Of a DNA stretch of 64,000 nt, positions 17,324-29,967 are shown piece after piece. Under the pieces are notes generated by a model, which saw nothing but the letters and a program-made list of their open reading frames with translations, made no database searches and was not told where the DNA came from. The stretch lies in the NCBI GenBank assembly GCA_913057905.1, contig CAJXPB010000001.1:496001-560000 (forward strand), read 5' to 3'. Source of the stretch: an uncultured Pseudomonadota bacterium (lineage in GTDB: Bacteria; Myxococcota_A; Bradymonadia; Bradymonadales; Bradymonadaceae). Each line of letters opens with the position of its first letter. The stretch's first letter is position 1. The position numbers and the translations under genes are program-made.

Positions 17324-18709
17324 ATGCAGTACCGTGGATGTTCGTCACTTACCCTAGCCGCCCTTGCGGTCGGGTTCGCCTTCGTAGCCTCCGGCTGCGC
17401 CGAGACCGACTCCGCCGCACCGACCGAAACCAGCCCGTGCGCCTCCCTGTGTATCGAGGGAGACCAGGCCCCGGCCACTGAGCAGGGACGCATCGGCCAA
17501 GCCAGCCAAGCACTGGACCCGGCCGCCAAGGACCGCACCATCATTATCGAAGGAACTGACTCGTCACTGGCCGAATACTACATCGAAGTCGACGGCTCGA
17601 TCGATGGGAGCAACCTCGAGGCCCACGACAATGTCAACGGAAATACTGCCGACGGCCGAGTCCAAGCCGCCAACAAGCAGGACGTCTTCGACTTTTCTGG
17701 CAGCCTCGTCGAATTCGATGTGGAAGGAACGGCAGCCGTCTACATCGATGGCACTCAGGTCAAGGGCGGCTCGTCGAGCACAACCCACGAACTCGTCGTC
17801 CGCGGGATGGACTACAGCCAGTCCGATTTCTACATCACGACCAATCCCGGGTCGAATCTTCGCGGCGGGGGCGACTTGGAGGGCAGCGACAACATCTCGA
17901 ACTACCAGGCGAGCGGGTTCGTCCAGGCGCCCAACAAGGACGATACGTTCCTGTACGAAGGCGGGCTTCAGGAGTTGAAGGTCGTCGGGAGTGCGCGCGT
18001 CTTCTACGACGGTCAGATCATCGCAGGTGGCCCGAAGACGAAGTCGGAGGACGACTTCTACAACGCGCCGACCATCGGGCTCACGCTCCATTCCTCCAAG
18101 AACCTGATTCAGGCCAACGGACGCGACGGCGAACAGGGCCTCGCCCTCTACGCCGCCAAGGCCTTCGATGATGCCGGCTACAATTACACCATCACATACA
18201 ACCTCAAGGCGAAGGATCCGCCCGACGAGACCTCACACTGTAGCGGGGATTCGACGAGCTGGTGGCGTGGAGAACTCAACAACGACCGCGTCGATGTCAC
18301 GGCGAAGGACTCGAACGTCCTGATGCTGAATGCCAACGGTGGTGGCTGCGGCTCGATCGGAGGATGGTACGCCACAGCCCCGGCGGGCAACATTCAGGGC
18401 TCGAAGTCGTGGACCTCGGTCGGTACGGGCGACTGGCACCGCAACATTCACGGCAGCCTCCACGAGATCGGCCACAATCTCGGCGCCCGGCATGACCACA
18501 ACAACAGCATGTCAGGCGCTCAGCACTGGGGATGGGGCTACAACGAGGTCGACAGCAACGGAAAGGGATGGTGGCACCGCACGCCGACGGTCGCCGGAAA
18601 CGGCGCCGACAACGACTGTGGCACATACATCGAAAGCCGGCAGTACGACCCGGCGAAACGCCACCAGACGTACCACACATGTGCGGCCAACAACTTCGAC
18701 ATCAAGTAG
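17324..18709 (+). CDS. Metzincin zinc metalloprotease lipoprotein with duplicated N-terminal beta domain
   Basis: The protein is 461 residues from the ATG at 17324, which has GGGAG 7 nt upstream (a GTG is directly before it). A lipobox VASGC puts the lipidated Cys at residue 25. After a short linker, two copies of a ~75-residue beta-rich domain follow (about residues 70-147 and 153-237). The catalytic domain has H380-EIGH384-NLGARH390-D, the HExxHxxGxxHD zinc motif of reprolysin/ADAM-like metzincins. A Met-turn candidate is SMSGAQH, somewhat unusual and close. A C-terminal region with paired cysteines (DNDCGTYIES, YHTCAANNF) follows. Likely cell-surface or periplasmic proteolysis. Terminated by the hairpin at 18739. 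Confidence 0.88.
   Translation: MQYRGCSSLTLAALAVGFAFVASGCAETDSAAPTETSPCASLCIEGDQAPATEQGRIGQASQALDPAAKDRTIIIEGTDSSLAEYYIEVDGSIDGSNLEAHDNVNGNTADGRVQAANKQDVFDFSGSLVEFDVEGTAAVYIDGTQVKGGSSSTTHELVVRGMDYSQSDFYITTNPGSNLRGGGDLEGSDNISNYQASGFVQAPNKDDTFLYEGGLQELKVVGSARVFYDGQIIAGGPKTKSEDDFYNAPTIGLTLHSSKNLIQANGRDGEQGLALYAAKAFDDAGYNYTITYNLKAKDPPDETSHCSGDSTSWWRGELNNDRVDVTAKDSNVLMLNANGGGCGSIGGWYATAPAGNIQGSKSWTSVGTGDWHRNIHGSLHEIGHNLGARHDHNNSMSGAQHWGWGYNEVDSNGKGWWHRTPTVAGNGADNDCGTYIESRQYDPAKRHQTYHTCAANNFDIK
17537..18034 (+). repeat. Two tandem copies of a ~75-residue beta domain
   Basis: Copy A has IIIEGTDSSLAEYYIEV, then NGNTADGRVQAANKQDVF and AVYIDGTQV. Copy B has LVVRGMDYSQSDFYITT, then YQASGFVQAPNKDDTF and RVFYDGQII. 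The order and spacing of matching positions are the same in both, showing an internal duplication. From memory, a similar domain occurs in haloarchaeal surface proteins. Confidence 0.75.
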
Positions 18710-18738
18710 ACGTGCGCCTACCCGACCAACCGAACCAG

Positions 18739-18773
18739 CCCCCCTGGGCGAGACGCCCAGGGGGGGCCTTTTT
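18739..18773 (+). terminator. Rho-independent terminator after metalloprotease gene
   Basis: A perfect 12-bp stem CCCCCCTGGGCG / CGCCCAGGGGGG with a 3-nt loop is followed by GCCTTTTT. It lies 30 bp after the metzincin stop. The T tract is on the plus-strand side only. The convergent lamin-tail gene ends just beyond, at 18776. Confidence 0.85.
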
Positions 18774-18775
18774 GA

Positions 18776-19639
18776 TCAAGAACAGGGGTCGTTGGCCGCC
18801 CCTGGCGTCCCGTTGTCGGTGGTGTTGGGAAGACTCGTCGTCTGGTCGCACCAGTTGTCGCCGTCATCGTTGTCGGTGGCATTGAGCAACGTCGGGTCCA
18901 GGCCCTTCGCCGCCCCTTCCGTCGGCTGGTTCCCCGCCCAGTTGGGACCGTTGTCGTAGTCGACCGTGTCGATGACTGTCCCGCCACAGCTCAATTGGAT
19001 CTCATCGCCGCTGTTCGAGAGGAACCAGCTTCCTCCGTAGTTGTAGTCCGACGTAAACCCGGGCATGTCCGAGTTCGCCAGGGTCACGTAGCCGCCTGCG
19101 GGAATCACGAAGCTACCACCTGCCGCACCGATAGTGTGGGAGTCCGCACTCAAGTCTTCGATGACACATCCGTCGAGTTCGAAGTCCTCTGTCGAGCTCG
19201 TGTTGTAGAGTTCGAAATACTCCCCATTTGAGTCAGCCAATGCCTCCGGATTGGCCATGAACTCGGTGACAATGACATCGCCGACGCCCGGCGGTCCGGT
19301 CGAGGGGGCGTCCTCTTCGATGTCCATCTCCGCATCCATCTCGGCGTCCATGTCATCGCCGTCCTCTTCGATGTCCATCTCCGCATCCATCTCGGCGTCC
19401 ATGTCATCGCCGTCCTCTTCCATATCTTCTTCGATGTCGGAGACGTCTTCTTCGACATCCTCTTCGACGTCTTCGCCCATGTCCTCCTCGACGTCCATGA
19501 CATCTTCCTGAATGTCCATTGCGACGTCAGACGGACCGGTATCTCCGTTGTCGTCCTCTTCGCCGTCGCCACACCCCGCGGCCCACAACGAAGCCATTGT
19601 CACCAGCACTACAGGCAAAAACCACGTTCGATACTCCAT
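18776..19639 (-). CDS. Lamin-tail-domain lipoprotein with acidic repeat linker
   Basis: A 287-residue lipoprotein. The signal peptide ends in lipobox LWAAGC (Cys at residue 23 or so). Residues ~26-105 are an extreme acidic linker made almost only of Asp, Glu, Met, Val and Ile, including a 17-residue tandem repeat (MDAEMDAEMDIEEDGDD). The remainder is a lamin-tail domain (LTD): VIVTEFMANPEALAD, GEYFELYNTSS, FVIPAGGYVTLANS, DEIQLSCGGTVIDTVDYD. LTD domains in bacteria occur in surface proteins and may bind partners or substrates; no catalytic domain is present. ATG at 19639 has GGAGG 8 nt upstream. The unit is convergent with the metalloprotease. Confidence 0.88.
   Translation of the reverse strand: MEYRTWFLPVVLVTMASLWAAGCGDGEEDDNGDTGPSDVAMDIQEDVMDVEEDMGEDVEEDVEEDVSDIEEDMEEDGDDMDAEMDAEMDIEEDGDDMDAEMDAEMDIEEDAPSTGPPGVGDVIVTEFMANPEALADSNGEYFELYNTSSTEDFELDGCVIEDLSADSHTIGAAGGSFVIPAGGYVTLANSDMPGFTSDYNYGGSWFLSNSGDEIQLSCGGTVIDTVDYDNGPNWAGNQPTEGAAKGLDPTLLNATDNDDGDNWCDQTTSLPNTTDNGTPGAANDPCS
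19310..19420 (-). repeat. 51-bp in-frame tandem repeat in acidic linker
   Basis: Two copies of a 51-bp unit (starting at 19310 and 19361) are identical or nearly so, and a third partial copy starts at 19412. Each full unit encodes 17 residues, so slippage between copies keeps the frame and only changes linker length. Confidence 0.85.
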
Positions 19640-19763
19640 CGTCGACCTCCGCTCCAGTATTGAAATTGCGACAGCCCCCAAAGGGCTCCGCAGACATGTT
19701 TTCACGCCTACGCATGAAACTAAGCAAGATCGCCCAGGATCTCAAAAATTGATCGCAAAAATT

Positions 19764-19797
19764 AAAAAACCCCGCCGACCATGATGGCCGGCGGGGT
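19764..19797 (-). terminator. Rho-independent terminator after acnA
   Basis: On the minus strand, ACCCCGCCGGCC and GGTCGGCGGGGT form a 12-bp stem (one G-U pair) with a 5-nt loop, followed by six T. It starts 22 bp after the aconitase stop at 19820. Confidence 0.88.
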
Positions 19798-19819
19798 TGG
19801 GCGTTGTTGCAGTGAACAA

Positions 19820-22579
<2,760 letters not shown>

Positions 22580-22701
22580 GGAGATTCTCCTCAACATTGC
22601 TGATTGATCGCGGCGCACGCGGCACCGCCGGTCGCATCGGCTCCCTTCTATACAGGATTGAAGCGCGAGATCCAGCCCCCAAATGACGCCGGATCCGGGT
22701 G

Positions 22702-23709
22702 CTAGCAGTCATGGTGCCACCAACCGGCCAGCGCCCACCCGAAACGCCGGGTCATCGATTCGATATCGCTGCCCGGCTGGCTGCCTTCCCGGTCGAATAG
22801 GAAGTCGGCAATCTCCTGTACCAACTCGGCCTCGGAGGCGAGGTCCGAGCAGGCGTGTGACTTCAGATCGGCGGGAATCGCCCGGCCCTGGCGCCTGAAG
22901 TGTGCGCAGAACTCGCAACCCATCGTGCCGAGATAATCAAAACACCATCCTGAATCCTTCCAAAGGGCACGTTGACGCTGGAGCTCTCCGTAGAGAGCCA
23001 CCCCCGAGTAGATAATACGACGGGACCGGCGATCGAGCACCAACGAAGAGGTTACCGCCCCGGGCCATCGACCCGGATCCGTGTCCAGAAACGACGGCGC
23101 ACCCCATCCCGACTCCGACGGGTCCGCGCCGATCGAATCGAGCCCGGGCAACGCCTCGACGGCCTCCAACAGCGATGGACCCATCAACATCAGATCAGCG
23201 GCGCCGAGGTCGGCGACTCGGTCGCACCTGTCGAGCGATCTCAGCTCAGTGATGATCGTCGTGATGAAATGGCGCGATCCGAGCCTCGACCGAAGCTGCG
23301 TCGACGTCGGCAACATGCCGAGCTCGGAACTCGACACCACGGCCGGGTCCACCCCGAGTTGCGAGACGACACGGGCCAATCCGAGTTCGGCCCAGCGCAC
23401 CTTCCAGCCCCATCGCCGCCACAGTTTCTCCATCAATCCCACGAACACACTTCGATACGGTTGCACAGAGATGCGGTCGCCGCCGAACAGGACGACGGTT
23501 TTCGCGTCGAAATCGAGGGCCATTCCCGCCTCTGCGCTCAGCTCATCGCACCAGGCCCCGTCCTCCACCGTGGGGTGACTTATCGCATAGGTCTCGGCGG
23601 CGTCCGGCCCCCAGAAGACACGGCGCTGGAGGACATCCGCGTCGCCTCGTGCGTCGTAGAGGGTCACTTCTCCGTTTCGACGCACTGCGACGTTTGCACG
23701 GCGAGTCAT
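22702..23709 (-). CDS. Unknown 335-residue protein with C-terminal Cys cluster
   Basis: I do not recognise this protein. It starts MTRRANVAVRRNGEVTLYDARG from the ATG at 23709 with GGAG about 9 nt upstream. Residues ~50-230 look alpha/beta (VVLFGGDRISVQPYRSVFVG, WKVRWAELGLARVVSQLG, FITTIITELRSLDRCDRVADL, DLMLMGPSLLEAVEALPG). Near the C terminus GWCFDYLGTMGCEFCAHF and HACSDL give four clustered Cys plus His, a possible metal site. No signal peptide or membrane segment is seen. It is divergent from the ComB-like gene with 148 bp between. A longer in-frame upstream extension runs through the divergent gene and is rejected. Confidence 0.65.
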   Translation of the reverse strand: MTRRANVAVRRNGEVTLYDARGDADVLQRRVFWGPDAAETYAISHPTVEDGAWCDELSAEAGMALDFDAKTVVLFGGDRISVQPYRSVFVGLMEKLWRRWGWKVRWAELGLARVVSQLGVDPAVVSSSELGMLPTSTQLRSRLGSRHFITTIITELRSLDRCDRVADLGAADLMLMGPSLLEAVEALPGLDSIGADPSESGWGAPSFLDTDPGRWPGAVTSSLVLDRRSRRIIYSGVALYGELQRQRALWKDSGWCFDYLGTMGCEFCAHFRRQGRAIPADLKSHACSDLASEAELVQEIADFLFDREGSQPGSDIESMTRRFGWALAGWWHHDC

Positions 23710-23857
23710 GGTAAGACTCCAGAGGTTACACAAAGACACGTGGCCGAACTGGCATCTTGGACCAAACCTATACACTCTTTCGGGCTGCACCATCGTCTGG
23801 CACACTTCTTGTCGATAGACCTCCGTCAAACGACACCCCGATTGAAGGAGTTGGACC

Positions 23858-24538
23858 GTGCAAATCGAGATCCACCAGGGACACAGCCCTGACCACGTGC
23901 CGGCCGATGTCCATGTCGTTTTGGACGTTCTGCGCGCCTTTTCGACCACCCACGTCGCCTTCGATTGTGGGATCGAAGAGATCTTGTTGGCTAGAACCGT
24001 CGAAGACGCCTTCGCCCTCAAGCAGCAGCACCCCGACTACCTGCTCGCCGGCGAACGGGACGCCCGAAAAGTGGACGGCTTCGACCTGGGGAACTCCCCG
24101 GCCGCCCTCTCTGGACGGGATCTCCGGGGCCGTCGGATGATTCTGACGACCTCGAACGGCGTACGCGCTACGACGCACGCCCTGGATGCCACGCACGTGC
24201 TGGTCGCCGGATGGACTTCCGCCCGTGCAACCCTCGATTGGATCGCACGACACGCCGGCTCCGACCCCCACATCGCGCTCTTTGCCAGCCACCCCCAAAG
24301 CGACGAAGATGTCGCCTGCGCCGAGTACATGCGTGCGCGGCTTCGCGGGGAGGACCCGCCCAGCGAACCGTTTGTGGAGCGGATGCGTACCTCGAGCTCA
24401 GCTCAAAAATTTTACTCCGAGGCCTTTGAACTGGCGGACCTGGAGTGCGCCACCGGCGACCCCTTCGGACGCTTTGTCATGCGCGTCGACGGCGACGCCC
24501 CCCCTATCGTTCGTCCCGAGCCCGTCGAACCCGACTGA
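23858..24538 (+). CDS. ComB-family 2-phosphosulfolactate phosphatase
   Basis: A 226-residue protein of the ComB family: VVLDVLRAFSTTHVAFDCG, LLAGERDARKVDGFDLGNSP, ILTTSNGVRATTHAL and a C-terminal block CATGDPFGRFVMRV. The characterised ComB removes phosphate from 2-phosphosulfolactate in the coenzyme M route of methanogens. In bacteria the neighbourhood rarely includes that route, and none of ComA, ComC or ComDE is present here, so the true substrate is open. The GTG at 23858 follows AAGGAG by 8 nt. It is transcribed away from the unknown gene at 22702-23709 and toward the osmoprotectant ABC operon. Confidence 0.82.
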   Translation: MQIEIHQGHSPDHVPADVHVVLDVLRAFSTTHVAFDCGIEEILLARTVEDAFALKQQHPDYLLAGERDARKVDGFDLGNSPAALSGRDLRGRRMILTTSNGVRATTHALDATHVLVAGWTSARATLDWIARHAGSDPHIALFASHPQSDEDVACAEYMRARLRGEDPPSEPFVERMRTSSSAQKFYSEAFELADLECATGDPFGRFVMRVDGDAPPIVRPEPVEPD

Positions 24539-24550
24539 TTTTACGCGACA

Positions 24551-26059
24551 CTAGTCGAGCCGCAGACCTCGCGGGACCGCCACCCGTTCGACCAGCTCAA
24601 AGAGCCCCTGCATGGCGATAGCCAGCCCGGCGGCCGGCAGCGCCCCCTCCAGAATCAGACCCATATCGTCCAGCCGAATGCCGGTCAGAATAGGCTGTCC
24701 ATAGCCGCCCGCTCCGATCAACGCCCCCAGGGTGGCAATTCCGATATTCCACACCGACGACGTCTTGATCCCGGCCAGGATCGACCGCATCGCCAGGGGG
24801 AGCTCGACTTTCCTGAGAATCGCCCCGTCGGGCAAACCCAGCGCGCGAGCCGACTCGAGCAACTCGTCGGGGACATCCTCCAGACCCGCGTAGGTGTTCC
24901 GTACAATCGGCAAGAGGCTGTACAGAAACAACGCCGCGATCGCGGGCTTTGTGCCGATTCCAAACAACGGAATCATGAAGACGAGCAACGCAAGTGAGGG
25001 AATTGTCTGCAGAATCCCGACGGCTCCCAGAATCACCTGTCCCCCGCGATCCCACCGCGACGATGCAACCCCCAGCGGGATGGCCAACACGATGGCGGCG
25101 AGCATCGAGATGAGCACCATGAAGAGATGCTCTCGCGTGCGCTTGACGAGTCTCTCCAACAGCCCCTCGCGGTCGATCTCGACCTGAATGCCGAACGCGG
25201 TCTGCAGAAAATCCGCCGCCACCGCGGTCTCGGACTCGCCGTCGATTTTGACCCGTTCGTTCAACCGAGACATCTCCCCGGACGAGATCGCTCCCTCGAG
25301 TTTCTCGACGGCCCGTAGCGCATCGGGGTGCTTCTGTGCCCATTCGGTGCGGTACACCAACACGGCCTCGTAACTGGGAAAGAATTCCCGGTCGTCCTCC
25401 AACGTAGCCAGGTCGTAGTATTCGATCTCTGCGTCGGTCGAATAGACGTCGATCACGTCGACAGATCCCGACTCGAGACCCCGATAGGCGAGGTCGTGGT
25501 CCATGCCGCGGACCTTCTGGTGGGGCAGACCGTACGCGTTCTGGAGTCCGGGCCAGCCGTCCTCTCTGTCCATGAACTCGTTGGTCAACCCGAAGACCAG
25601 GTCGGGATGGGCGCGCAGATCCGAAATCTTCTCGATGCCGAGTCGAGCGGCGTGCTTGTTGCGCATGGCCATCGCGTAGGTGTTGTTGAACCCGAGGGGT
25701 CGGGTCAGCGCAAGCCCCTGCGGGTCGACGGCTTCACGCAGCGCACCTAGGGTGTCGAGCCTCCTCTCCGAGAACAACTCCTGATCGATCGTTCCCGAAT
25801 ATTCGGGATAGATATCGATGTCGCCGCCGGAGACCGCCTCCCAGAGGACGCGTGTGCCCCCGAGTTGCTCGCGATGGGTCGCCGATGAATCGGTCGACTG
25901 GATCAGAAGCCTCACCATTTCACCCAGGATAACCGACTCGGTGAACTTCTTGGAGCCGACGCGACTCACCGGCTCGGATTGAGCCATCGCCGAAGACGTG
26001 ATGCCAAGCAAGAGACCACTCAAGACGCATATCGCCACGATCTTCGCTTGCGCTCTCAT
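24551..26059 (-). CDS. OpuB/OpuC-type osmoprotectant ABC transporter: binding protein fused to permease
   Basis: The 502-residue protein joins two parts. Residues 1-26 are a signal peptide or anchor. Residues ~30-285 are a glycine betaine/choline binding domain (VGSKKFTESVILGEM, GDIDIYPEYSGTIDQELF, YAMAMRNKHAARLGI). Residues ~305-495 are a BPD-type permease with about five to six membrane helices and an EAA-like loop (LESARALGLPDGAILRKVELP). Fused binding-permease forms are known for this family. It imports compatible solutes such as betaine, choline or proline betaine under osmotic stress. Its start overlaps the stop of the ATPase gene by 4 bp (ATGA), so the two are translationally coupled. 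Confidence 0.9.
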   Translation of the reverse strand: MRAQAKIVAICVLSGLLLGITSSAMAQSEPVSRVGSKKFTESVILGEMVRLLIQSTDSSATHREQLGGTRVLWEAVSGGDIDIYPEYSGTIDQELFSERRLDTLGALREAVDPQGLALTRPLGFNNTYAMAMRNKHAARLGIEKISDLRAHPDLVFGLTNEFMDREDGWPGLQNAYGLPHQKVRGMDHDLAYRGLESGSVDVIDVYSTDAEIEYYDLATLEDDREFFPSYEAVLVYRTEWAQKHPDALRAVEKLEGAISSGEMSRLNERVKIDGESETAVAADFLQTAFGIQVEIDREGLLERLVKRTREHLFMVLISMLAAIVLAIPLGVASSRWDRGGQVILGAVGILQTIPSLALLVFMIPLFGIGTKPAIAALFLYSLLPIVRNTYAGLEDVPDELLESARALGLPDGAILRKVELPLAMRSILAGIKTSSVWNIGIATLGALIGAGGYGQPILTGIRLDDMGLILEGALPAAGLAIAMQGLFELVERVAVPRGLRLD

Positions 26060-26814
26060 CCTCGCCCCTCCCCGACCGTCTCGAGTGACGGCCCGCCGCC
26101 CTGAGCACGGATGAACTCCGTGACGAACGGGTCGGCGGGCCGCTCGACCAAGTCGTCGACGGTCGCGGCCTGAACGAGCCGCCCTGCTCGCAGAAGCGCC
26201 ACCGTGTCGGCAAAGTGAGCTGCCTCCTGCATGTCGTGAGTCACCAGCAACACCGTTTTATCCAGCTCATCGAAAATATCGCGCAGTTCATCTTGAAGCC
26301 GAGCTCGAATCATCGGGTCCAGGGCCCCGAGAGGCTCGTCGAGCAGAAGGCATTCCGGATCGAGCATCAGTGCACGCATCAAGGCGACACGCTGCTTTTG
26401 CCCCCCGGATAGCTGAGCCGGGTAACGCTCCAGTTGGTCGGCCTCGAGATGCGTCAACTCCCGAAGCGCTTCGACGCGTTCATCGATACGCCCGCCGGCC
26501 CACCCGACGTGATTAGCCATTAGAGTGATATTCTCCCGGGCGGTCATGTGAGGGAACAGACCACCGCCTTGGATGACGTAGCCGATTCGCTTCCGCAGAT
26601 CGCCGATATCCCAGGTGTCGAGCGGCTGCTCATCAAAGGAGATGCGTCCCTCGTCGACCTGCTCCAATCCCACAATGAGACGAAGAATGGTCGATTTCCC
26701 ACATCCGCTGGGCCCGATGAGGACGGTCGTTTGTTGCGGCGCTACCTCGAGCGTCAACGCATCGACCGCCGTTTCGTCTTCGAATTTCTTGGTTACATCG
26801 TCGAACCGAATCAT
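26056..26814 (-). CDS. OpuBA/ProV-type ABC transporter ATP-binding protein
   Basis: A 252-residue ABC ATPase. Walker A is GPSGCGKST, signature LSGGQKQRVALMRAL, Walker B LLLDEPLGALDP, and H-loop VTHDMQEA. Similarity of layout (VTKKFEDETAVDALTLEV at the N terminus) fits the ProV/OpuCA group, but the C-terminal CBS pair of those proteins is absent; at 252 residues it is the short form. It powers the fused binding/permease protein encoded directly downstream with a 4-bp overlap. Divergent from the Ser/Thr kinase gene, with about 170 bp between. Confidence 0.92.
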   Translation of the reverse strand: MIRFDDVTKKFEDETAVDALTLEVAPQQTTVLIGPSGCGKSTILRLIVGLEQVDEGRISFDEQPLDTWDIGDLRKRIGYVIQGGGLFPHMTARENITLMANHVGWAGGRIDERVEALRELTHLEADQLERYPAQLSGGQKQRVALMRALMLDPECLLLDEPLGALDPMIRARLQDELRDIFDELDKTVLLVTHDMQEAAHFADTVALLRAGRLVQAATVDDLVERPADPFVTEFIRAQGGGPSLETVGEGRG

Positions 26815-26983
26815 TCGTCACGCGGGACTCAGAACCATCGAACGTACGAGCATCGGCAGCGTTGGGAACTCCGGGACATCCGTCAACGTGCCAGCCGGAT
26901 TCGTGCAATTAAACCGCTGAACCTTTAGCCTCCAGAAAGGATGAATCCCCCGGGATAATCGATTGCGCATCCGATCCGAGGAC

Positions 26984-28816
<1,833 letters not shown>

Positions 28817-28872
28817 TTCTGTGCTGCCGACCTCCGGAATCGGCATCGATCAACCCCTTGAGAGGTTTCATC

Positions 28873-29925
28873 ATGGTTTCGAGGTCATCTCGGTCGTTGC
28901 ACCTCGTGTGGTTCACCGTCTTCACATTTGCAGTGACGGCGTGGCTGACACCCGGGCCTGCCGCGGCATCTCCCTGGACGGTCCCCGACGACGAGCTGAC
29001 GGTCCTGACTAACCTCGACTTTTCGTTCGCCGACGAAGAATTCCTCCCCGATGGCACCCGACAAGCCTTTCCTCTCGAAGGGCAATTTGCGTCGACCCAA
29101 CTGACGACGACCCTTCGGTACGGCTTCTCTGATGCCTTCGAGGGAGGGCTGGTGATCCGCCCCAAGGCGGTGTTCTACAGGGCCGACCCGGTGATCCTCC
29201 CCAAGAATTCGATGGAGACGGACCCGAGTAGTCGCGTCCTCGACTTCAACAGTCAACGGTTTGGTGTGGCAGACATCGACATCTTTGCCCGATACCAGTT
29301 TCTGGAGGGGCCGGTCGTCTTCACCTCCGAAAGCGTTTTGCAACTGCCCACCGGCTATGACACTCCGGCCGGAACCTTCCGCGACGACGAATTCGCCGGC
29401 GGGACCGGGACCATCCAAGACGATACGACGCTCGGCGACGGTGTCGCTCACCTCCATCAGAGCTTCTTGCTGGGCGCCTTTATCTCTCCCACCTCGAGTT
29501 TTTTGAGGGCCGATGTCGGCTACAAGCTCCGGTTCGGCGCCGGTGATCAGGTGACGGGCGGACTGAAACTCGGGCAGCTCATTGGGGACAAAGTCGTGCT
29601 GTTTGCCGGGTTGAGCGGTGCTTACACCATCTATGAAGGTCCCGACATCGGTACGTCATTTGTCGCCGCCGACCCTTCGATCCCCGCCGAGGATTTCCAG
29701 GTCGCCGACATCCGAATGATCGACATCTCTCTGGACAAAAACTATCTGAACGTTCGGGCGGGCGTCATCGTGCAGACCGGTGATGCAGAGTTTCAACTCG
29801 CCTACGGGCGGACGGTCCTCGGGGAGAACATTCCGGTCCTGAACAGCGTATCGATAGGTACGTCGTTCAGCTTCTCGAACATCACGGGGAATGCCGAGGG
29901 TTCACAAACCGGCCAGCAGGGCTAG
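28873..29925 (+). CDS. Outer-membrane beta-barrel protein, putative porin/transporter
   Basis: A 350-residue exported protein from the ATG at 28873 (AGAGG 7 nt upstream). A signal peptide ends near PGPAAASP (residue ~30). The mature part alternates hydrophobic and polar residues in short strands (QLTTTLRYGFSDAFEGGLVIRP, DIDIFARYQFLEGPVVFTSESVLQLPTGYD, SSFLRADVGYKLRFGAGDQVTGGLKLG, VFAGLSGAYTI-like LFAGLSGAYTI) and ends with VSIGTSFSFSN, as in barrels. It resembles the transporter/phenol-degradation MetA-like barrel group in layout. No specific substrate can be given. It sits between the Ser/Thr kinase and S9 peptidase genes on the same strand. Confidence 0.72.
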   Translation: MVSRSSRSLHLVWFTVFTFAVTAWLTPGPAAASPWTVPDDELTVLTNLDFSFADEEFLPDGTRQAFPLEGQFASTQLTTTLRYGFSDAFEGGLVIRPKAVFYRADPVILPKNSMETDPSSRVLDFNSQRFGVADIDIFARYQFLEGPVVFTSESVLQLPTGYDTPAGTFRDDEFAGGTGTIQDDTTLGDGVAHLHQSFLLGAFISPTSSFLRADVGYKLRFGAGDQVTGGLKLGQLIGDKVVLFAGLSGAYTIYEGPDIGTSFVAADPSIPAEDFQVADIRMIDISLDKNYLNVRAGVIVQTGDAEFQLAYGRTVLGENIPVLNSVSIGTSFSFSNITGNAEGSQTGQQG

Positions 29926-29967
29926 ACTGGACAAGACCCAATAACCACCGCCTACCCCGGAGTCGGC

